In this document: positions 5,230-9,925 of the stretch, piece by piece
Layout of the letters: every line of letters starts with the position of its first letter
How positions within the stretch are numbered: the stretch's first letter is position 1
Assembly: GCA_900556185.1 (NCBI GenBank)
Contig: USNN01000028.1
Location: forward strand, 1-9,925
Source of the DNA: an uncultured Eubacteriales bacterium
Lineage (GTDB): Bacteria > Bacillota > Clostridia > Christensenellales > UBA1242
Reading direction: 5' to 3'
DNA length: 9,925 nucleotides
Translations under genes and position numbers: made by a program
The notes under the pieces: model-generated
Databases searched by the model: none
The model's input: only the letters and a program-made list of their open reading frames with translations
Told to the model about the DNA's origin: nothing

Positions 5230-6551
5230 AAATTGTTCTCCTTAATGTATTGGTCTATTGTTCGCATAGCCCTATCATAAATTTTTTGTCTGTTTGCTTG
5301 TTTGTCTTTTGTTTTATTTTCTATTGGTGCAATTATGCCATAATTTGAGTTCATGGGTTCAAAATTATACTTATTTGCCTCATTTGTTATGTATCCCATT
5401 ATTGCACCAAGCATAGTATTTTGATTTGGAAGAATTGGTGTGTTACCTCTTAACTTTAATAACACGCTTACGCCAACCATTAACCCCGATGCTGTGCTTT
5501 CTACATACCCTTCCACACCAGATAGTTGCCCTGCTATGTATAGATTTGGATATTTTTTTGTAGATAAGTCTTTATTTAATAGGTTTGGTGAGTTTATAAA
5601 ACTATTTCGGTGCATAACGCCATATTTTATAAACTCTGCATTTTTAAGTGCTGGAATTAAACTGAATACTCGCTTTTGTTCTGGGAATGTTAAATTTGTT
5701 TGAAACCCAACCAAGTTATAGCACTCATTTTTAGTATTTTCTTTTCTTAGTTGCACAATCGCATAAGGTTTTACACTTAAGTGTTTACCTATGCCAACTG
5801 GTTTCATTGGTCCATACCGTAGGGCATCTTCTCCGCGTTTTGCCATTATTTCTACTGGCATACAACCTTCAAATATCTCAGACTTTTCAAACTCGTGCAA
5901 ATTTGCTCGCTTTGCATTTATTAGTTCGTTATAAAAGGTTAAATATTCTTCTTTAGTTAGTGGGCAATTTAAGTAGTCGCCCTCGCCAACGGTTCCGTAT
6001 CGATCCTGAACGAATGCACTGGTCATATCTATGCTTTCGCCAAGCACAATTGGGCTAGATGCGTCAAAAAAGTGTAAATCGCCCGCACCTAACTTGTCTT
6101 GTATATCTTTATATAATGTATCGCTAGTTAATGGTCCTGTCGCTATTATTGTAATTTCATCATTGTTTAGTGGAATCGATGTAACCTCTTTGGTTATAAG
6201 ATTAATGTTTGCATTTTCTTTAACCAACCTAGTAATTTCCGATGAAAACTTTTCACGGTCTACGGCTAACGCTCCGCCGGCTGGGACAGAATTTTGTTTT
6301 GCTGTTTTTAAAATAATACTGCCAAACTTTTCCATCTCCGCTTTTAATAAACCCGAACTTGTTAATATATCTACATTTTTTAAACTATTTGAACATACAA
6401 TTTCGGCTAAATCATCACTAGTGTGTGCTGGCGATTTTTTAATTGGTTTCATTTCATATAAATTAACTTTAATATTGTGGGAAGCCAAAAACCATGCACA
6501 TTCTACACCCGCTAGGCCTCCACCGACAATATTAACTTTTTTCTGTGTCAT
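5220..6551 (-). CDS. trmFO: Methylenetetrahydrofolate-tRNA-(uracil-5-)-methyltransferase TrmFO
   Basis: 443 residues, normal for TrmFO (formerly Gid). It makes m5U54 in the tRNA T-loop using methylenetetrahydrofolate as carbon donor and FADH2 as reductant. The N-terminal FAD motif is V-G-G-G-L-A-G-V-E (9-17). The catalytic cysteine pair is present: C53 in I-V-C-S-N-S-L and C230 in E-G-C-M-P-V-E. Other family landmarks are F-D-A-S-S-P-I-V (162-169), G-P-M-K-P-V-G (247-253) and the C-terminal FAD-binding stretch Y-I-A-G-Q-L-S-G-V-E-G-Y (338-349). The start overlaps the end of topA by 20 nt with a GAGGA Shine-Dalgarno inside topA, and the end overlaps hslV by 10 nt. The topA-trmFO order is the common Bacillota arrangement. 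Its presence implies active folate one-carbon metabolism. Confidence 0.97.
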   Translation of the reverse strand: MTQKKVNIVGGGLAGVECAWFLASHNIKVNLYEMKPIKKSPAHTSDDLAEIVCSNSLKNVDILTSSGLLKAEMEKFGSIILKTAKQNSVPAGGALAVDREKFSSEITRLVKENANINLITKEVTSIPLNNDEITIIATGPLTSDTLYKDIQDKLGAGDLHFFDASSPIVLGESIDMTSAFVQDRYGTVGEGDYLNCPLTKEEYLTFYNELINAKRANLHEFEKSEIFEGCMPVEIMAKRGEDALRYGPMKPVGIGKHLSVKPYAIVQLRKENTKNECYNLVGFQTNLTFPEQKRVFSLIPALKNAEFIKYGVMHRNSFINSPNLLNKDLSTKKYPNLYIAGQLSGVEGYVESTASGLMVGVSVLLKLRGNTPILPNQNTMLGAIMGYITNEANKYNFEPMNSNYGIIAPIENKTKDKQANRQKIYDRAMRTIDQYIKENNLCK

Positions 6552-8640
6552 TATTATCCTCGCCAGTTGTTTCTATTTTTTCTTTTGTTTGATAATCACA
6601 AGCACTGCACTTTATGTGATTATAGTTGCCTATTTTTTTAACTACCATATACTCGCCACACTTAGGACATTTATCTTTATATGGCAAATCCCACGATGCG
6701 AAATCACACGCTGGAAAACCAGTGCAACCATAGAACACTTTGTTTTTCTTGCTCATCTTTTTAACAAGGTCTCTGCCACACTTTGGACATTTCCCAACAA
6801 TTTCTACAATAGGTTTTGTGTTTTTACATTCTGGGAAATTAGAGCAAGCCATAAACCTGCCAAATTTACCATTTCGTATTACCATTTTAGCACCACATTT
6901 TTCGCAAACTTCGTCAGTTTCCTCTACCTTAGCAGGCACCTTGTATCTATCTTTCTGGGCTTCCATTAGTTCTTTTTGGAACCCTGCATAAAAGTCTTTA
7001 ATAACATTTTGCCAAACCTTGCCACCTTCTTCTATGGTATCTAGTTTGTTTTCCATATCCGCGGTGAAACCAACATCCATAATATCGCTAAAGTTACGCT
7101 CTAGTAGGTCCACAACATTTCTGCCAAGTTCCGTGCTTTTTAAAAACTTGCCTTCTCTTTCAATATAATTTCGGCTAAGTAGTGTGTTTACGGTTGGCGA
7201 GTATGTTGCTGGTCTGCCGATGCCTTTATCTTCCATAGTTTTAACAAGGCTTGCTTCTGAAAATTTTGCTGGAGGCTTAGTAAACTTTTGCTCTGGCTTG
7301 GTTTCTTTTAGGTTTAGTTTATCCCCTTCAGTTAGGTTTGGTAGCGTTGCACTGGCATCATCAGATTCGTCTGGGTTTGCTACTGCTGTGTATATCACGG
7401 TGTAACCATCAAATGTCATTACTTTGCCATTTGCACGCAAGGTGTGATTGCCTACGCTACTTTCTATATCTATAGCACAAGTATCGTATTTTGCGTCTGC
7501 CATTTGAGATGCCAAAAACCTTTCATAAATAAGTTTATATAGTTTATATTGACCTGCTTCAATTTTACCCTTTAAACTTGCTGGGGTTCTATCTAGCGTG
7601 ATTGGTCGAATTGCTTCGTGCGCATCTTGAATATTCTTTTTGCTTTTATATATATTTGGAGTTTTAGGGCAATAGTTTTTGCCGTAATGATTTTCTATAT
7701 AAGTTAAAGCCTTTGCTTGTGCTTCTTCACTAATACGAGTGGAGTCTGTTCTTATGTAGGTTATTAGTGGAACTTTGCCTTCACCTGCCACGTCTACGCC
7801 TTCATATAATATTTGAGCGGTTGCAGATGTAACTTTAGAGTTCATTCCTAGTTTATTTAGTGCATCTTGCACCATAGAGCTTGTTGTGAATGGGGCTTGT
7901 GGATGCGACTTGGTTTCGGTTCTTTTTACATTGCTCACAACAAAATTAGACGAGGTTATATCTTTTAAAACTTCGTCCATTTCGGCTTTTGTTGATATTT
8001 TAGATTTTTTAGGTAGCACTAAACTTGCCTTAACTTCTTCACCGTCTTCCGATGTGAATATGCAAGTAAGTGACCAATATTCTTCTGGTTTAAAGTTCTC
8101 TATCTCTCGGTCCCTATCCACCACAAGACGCAAGGTTACCGACTGAACTCTGCCAGCACTAAGTTTGTTTTGAATTTTATTACATACAATTGGGCTAAGT
8201 TTATAACCCACCAATCTATCTAACACACGCCTTGCTTGTTGAGCATCCACAAGGTTTATATCTATTGCTCGTGGCTTTTCTAGTGCGTGTTGAACTGCGT
8301 TTTTACTAATTTCATTAAATACTATTCTTGCTGGAGTTTTTGGGTCTATTCCTAATATATGATACAAATGCCATGCTATGGCTTCACCTTCTCTATCAGG
8401 GTCAGTTGCGAATAAAATTTCATCCGATTTTTTTGCAAGTTCCTTTAACTGGGTAACGAGTTTTTTCTTATCTGACATTATTTGATAGTCTGGGGCAAAG
8501 TTTTTGTCTATATCTACACCTAAGGTTTTTACAGGCAAATCTCTAACATGGCCCTTGGTTGCGAAAACTTTATAATCTTTTCCTAAATACTTTTGTACGG
8601 TTTCTTGTTTACCAGAACTTTCTATTAATACTAACTTCAT
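6532..8640 (-). CDS. topA: DNA topoisomerase I (type IA)
   Basis: 702 residues, complete. It relaxes negative supercoils through a transient 5'-phosphotyrosine. The N-terminal Toprim domain carries E7 and K11, and the metal-binding D80-P-D82-R-E84-G-E motif. The active-site tyrosine is Y295 in L-I-T-Y-I-R-T-D-S-T-R. The D-K-G-I-G-R-P-A-T-Y segment (471-480) is characteristic. Three four-cysteine zinc ribbons close the protein: C579/C582/C599/C605, C618/C621/C639/C645 and C658/C661/C678/C681. The first Toprim strand reads E-S-S-G-K-Q-E-T-V where most TopA have E-S-P-A-K-A-K-T-I; E and K are retained. The ATG has AGGAAGG about 6 nt upstream and lies 15 nt after dprA. Its 3' end overlaps trmFO, consistent with co-translation. 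Confidence 0.98.
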   Translation of the reverse strand: MKLVLIESSGKQETVQKYLGKDYKVFATKGHVRDLPVKTLGVDIDKNFAPDYQIMSDKKKLVTQLKELAKKSDEILFATDPDREGEAIAWHLYHILGIDPKTPARIVFNEISKNAVQHALEKPRAIDINLVDAQQARRVLDRLVGYKLSPIVCNKIQNKLSAGRVQSVTLRLVVDRDREIENFKPEEYWSLTCIFTSEDGEEVKASLVLPKKSKISTKAEMDEVLKDITSSNFVVSNVKRTETKSHPQAPFTTSSMVQDALNKLGMNSKVTSATAQILYEGVDVAGEGKVPLITYIRTDSTRISEEAQAKALTYIENHYGKNYCPKTPNIYKSKKNIQDAHEAIRPITLDRTPASLKGKIEAGQYKLYKLIYERFLASQMADAKYDTCAIDIESSVGNHTLRANGKVMTFDGYTVIYTAVANPDESDDASATLPNLTEGDKLNLKETKPEQKFTKPPAKFSEASLVKTMEDKGIGRPATYSPTVNTLLSRNYIEREGKFLKSTELGRNVVDLLERNFSDIMDVGFTADMENKLDTIEEGGKVWQNVIKDFYAGFQKELMEAQKDRYKVPAKVEETDEVCEKCGAKMVIRNGKFGRFMACSNFPECKNTKPIVEIVGKCPKCGRDLVKKMSKKNKVFYGCTGFPACDFASWDLPYKDKCPKCGEYMVVKKIGNYNHIKCSACDYQTKEKIETTGEDNNDTEKS

Positions 8641-8655
8641 TTCGCCTTCCTTTTT

Positions 8656-9747
8656 TTATTTTTCAAGTGAATAAAAATCCCCCGCGACTCTTTTTATTAT
8701 TCCACTAAGTTCCATATCTGTCAATAATAAATTAAGAGTTTTAACATCTTCCACTAAAATTTCACAAAGTTCATCCATATTTTTTTCACCACTACTTAGG
8801 GCATCTACAACTCTTTTTTCATCTTTTGTGTATTTCAATTCCACATTCTCTACGGCTTGGTAACTTATATGTAAACTGTTTAATATTGTAGTTGGTGAAA
8901 TCGTAAATGTTTCTGGGTAGTCTTCTATTAACTTATTGCTTCCAGCACCCGATGAATTATCTATATTCGCTGGAACCACAAATAAGGCTTTGCCTTGGTC
9001 TATGGCAAGATTAGCGGTTATTAGTGAACCACTTTTTGCACCCGCTTCTATAACAAGTAGCCCTTCACTTAGCCCACTAATTATGCGGTTTCTATCTGGG
9101 AAAGTATACACGCTTGGTCTAACACTTGGGAAATATTCGCTTAACACAAGCCCGCCACTTTTTATAATGTTTTTAGCAAGTTCTGTGTTGCTGGCTGGAT
9201 AAATTTGTGTTAGCCCACCACCAAGCACTGCTATGGTTTTGCCAGCATTTTCTATTGTGACCTTCGCACACTCACTGTCTATTCCGTAAGCTAAGCCACT
9301 AACGGTTACCATACCACCAATCCGAACAAGGTCACGCACAAATATTTTTGTTGCATCTCTGCCGTAATTAGATGGTTTTCTTGTGCCAACAACCCCAATA
9401 ATGTGGTTGCTTGCCGTTAAACTGAAATCACCTTTATAATACAAGACATTAGGCATTGGGTCTATGTTTTTTAAACTTTCTGGGTAGTCTTCGCTTATAA
9501 TTGTGCTTGCATTTACCTCAATTTTTTCTAGATATTTAGATAACTTATCTAGTGCTTCGTCTAGCGGTCTTGACATAAATTTTTTTAATTTTTCTTCGCC
9601 TATAAGGGCTTTAGTGTCTTCGGTTAAACTAGTTAAAGCGTTGTATACCGAGTTGTTTTGGGTTATTAGGTTATATAGCCTTTTTCTGGTAACGCCTAAG
9701 CTGTCTAGATATACAATGCTTAGTTCGTCTTTGGTTAAATTAGTCAT
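8656..9747 (-). CDS. dprA: DNA-processing protein DprA (Smf)
   Basis: 363 residues. DprA binds incoming single-stranded DNA and loads RecA during natural transformation; it is also kept in many bacteria with no known competence. An N-terminal helical SAM-like region (about 1-75) precedes the Rossmann-type DprA domain (about 80-285), with V-G-T-R-K-P-S-N-Y-G (120-129), S-G-L-A-Y-G-I-D (150-157), A-V-L-G-G-G-L (173-179), Y-P (183-184), F-P-D-R-N-R-I-I-S-G-L-S (216-227) and A-G-A-K-S-G-S-L-I-T-A (235-245). A C-terminal winged-helix region (about 305-360) follows. A GTG one codon upstream (9750) is in frame, but AAGGA lies 7 nt before this ATG and only 4 nt before the GTG. The gene follows comM by 11 nt and precedes topA by 15 nt. 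The stretch after V-V-P (A-N-I-D-N-S) differs slightly from the usual V-P-G-N-I. Confidence 0.96.
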   Translation of the reverse strand: MTNLTKDELSIVYLDSLGVTRKRLYNLITQNNSVYNALTSLTEDTKALIGEEKLKKFMSRPLDEALDKLSKYLEKIEVNASTIISEDYPESLKNIDPMPNVLYYKGDFSLTASNHIIGVVGTRKPSNYGRDATKIFVRDLVRIGGMVTVSGLAYGIDSECAKVTIENAGKTIAVLGGGLTQIYPASNTELAKNIIKSGGLVLSEYFPSVRPSVYTFPDRNRIISGLSEGLLVIEAGAKSGSLITANLAIDQGKALFVVPANIDNSSGAGSNKLIEDYPETFTISPTTILNSLHISYQAVENVELKYTKDEKRVVDALSSGEKNMDELCEILVEDVKTLNLLLTDMELSGIIKRVAGDFYSLEK

Positions 9748-9754
9748 CACACTG

Positions 9755-9759
9755 TCCTT
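9755..9759 (-). promoter_or_regulatory. Shine-Dalgarno of dprA overlapping the comM stop
   Basis: The minus strand reads TAAAGGA, in which TAA (9761-9759) is the comM stop and AAGGA is the dprA ribosome site, 7 nt before the ATG at 9747. The spacing favours that ATG over the GTG at 9750 and suggests coupling to comM translation. Confidence 0.6.
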
Positions 9760-9925
9760 TATAATTCATACTTTTCGATAGTCCTATAAGAAATAGCCTC
9801 TATTATGTGGTCTTTTTTAATGTTTTCAGAGCCATCTAGATCGGCGATGGTTCTTGCCACCTTTAATATTCTTGTGTAACCTCTTGCAGACAAATTAAAC
9901 TTATCGAAGGCAAATTTTAATAATC
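9759..9925 (-). CDS. comM: ComM/YifB family Mg-chelatase-like AAA+ ATPase, C-terminal end only
   Basis: The last 54 codons and the TAA stop of a gene entering from the right edge; it was read directly because it is cut by the window. The peptide contains L-S-A-R-G-Y-T-R-I-L-K-V-A-R-T-I-A-D-L-D-G-S (residues 11-32 of the visible part), then an I-x-x-D-H-I-I-E-A-I-S-Y-R segment. This is the hallmark C-terminus of the ComM/YifB Mg-chelatase family, matching the usual L-S-A-R-x-x-x-R-I-L-K-V-A-R-T-I-A-D-L pattern. ComM is a hexameric helicase that promotes branch migration of integrating DNA in transformation. Adjacency to dprA fits that role. The ATPase motifs lie outside the window, so activity cannot be judged. 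Confidence 0.9.
   Translation of the reverse strand, partial: LLKFAFDKFNLSARGYTRILKVARTIADLDGSENIKKDHIIEAISYRTIEKYEL

Noticed and set aside
4712..5245. 177-codon plus-strand open frame lying almost exactly opposite hslV
   Set aside because: It is antisense to a gene with clear catalytic motifs, has no convincing ribosome site or family pattern, and is rich in Ser/Leu/Ile as expected from the complement of this coding sequence.
6031..6969. 312-codon hydrophobic plus-strand open frame opposite trmFO and topA
   Set aside because: Its apparent membrane-like composition comes from T-rich antisense DNA, and it spans the junction of two well-supported genes. No plus-strand promoter or Shine-Dalgarno was seen.

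Overview
This is an AT-rich bacterial window in which every supported gene lies on the minus strand, so transcription runs from high to low coordinates. Intergenic gaps are short, Shine-Dalgarno sequences are strong and purine-rich, stops are mostly TAA, and tryptophan is encoded by TGG (standard code). Gene content and order (comM-dprA-topA-trmFO-hslV-hslU; nifS plus a U-type scaffold; ruvX-DUF1292) point to Bacillota, probably a Clostridia-type lineage. This is inference from synteny; no rRNA or other taxonomic marker is in the window.

Unit A (9925 down to about 3328) begins outside the window. It holds the 3' end of comM, then dprA (DNA uptake and recombination), topA (topoisomerase I), trmFO (folate/FAD-dependent tRNA m5U54 methylation), hslV and hslU (ATP-dependent protease). 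Neighbours overlap or are at most 15 nt apart, and the unit ends in a clear intrinsic terminator 13 nt past hslU. It resembles the dprA-topA-trmFO-xerC(codV)-hslV-hslU-codY cluster of Bacillus, but xerC/codV and codY are missing from their usual places.

Unit B (about 3245 down to 728) has its own strong promoter (TTGACT, 17 nt, extended -10 TG-G-TATTAT). It encodes a NifS/IscS-type cysteine desulfurase, an IscU/NifU_N-like protein and a small YtxH-like membrane-anchored protein, and ends in a second intrinsic terminator. The IscU-like protein is the most unusual item in the window. The fold signature is retained, but the cluster-binding cysteine positions are Thr, Ser and Asp, only one Cys remains in 320 residues, and a long acidic tail has been added. 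It is probably not a conventional Fe-S scaffold.

Unit C (below 728) has ruvX (Holliday-junction resolvase/16S processing family) followed by a DUF1292 gene that runs off the left edge. Their junction is coupled: the ruvX stop codon forms part of the next gene's Shine-Dalgarno sequence.

I saw no tRNA, rRNA, CRISPR array, insertion sequence, prophage or riboswitch. There is no gene-free stretch over 300 nt; the longest gap (3188-3375, 188 nt) holds the unit A terminator and the unit B promoter. Most of the window is ordinary core genome. The second-look material is in the Fe-S-like operon.
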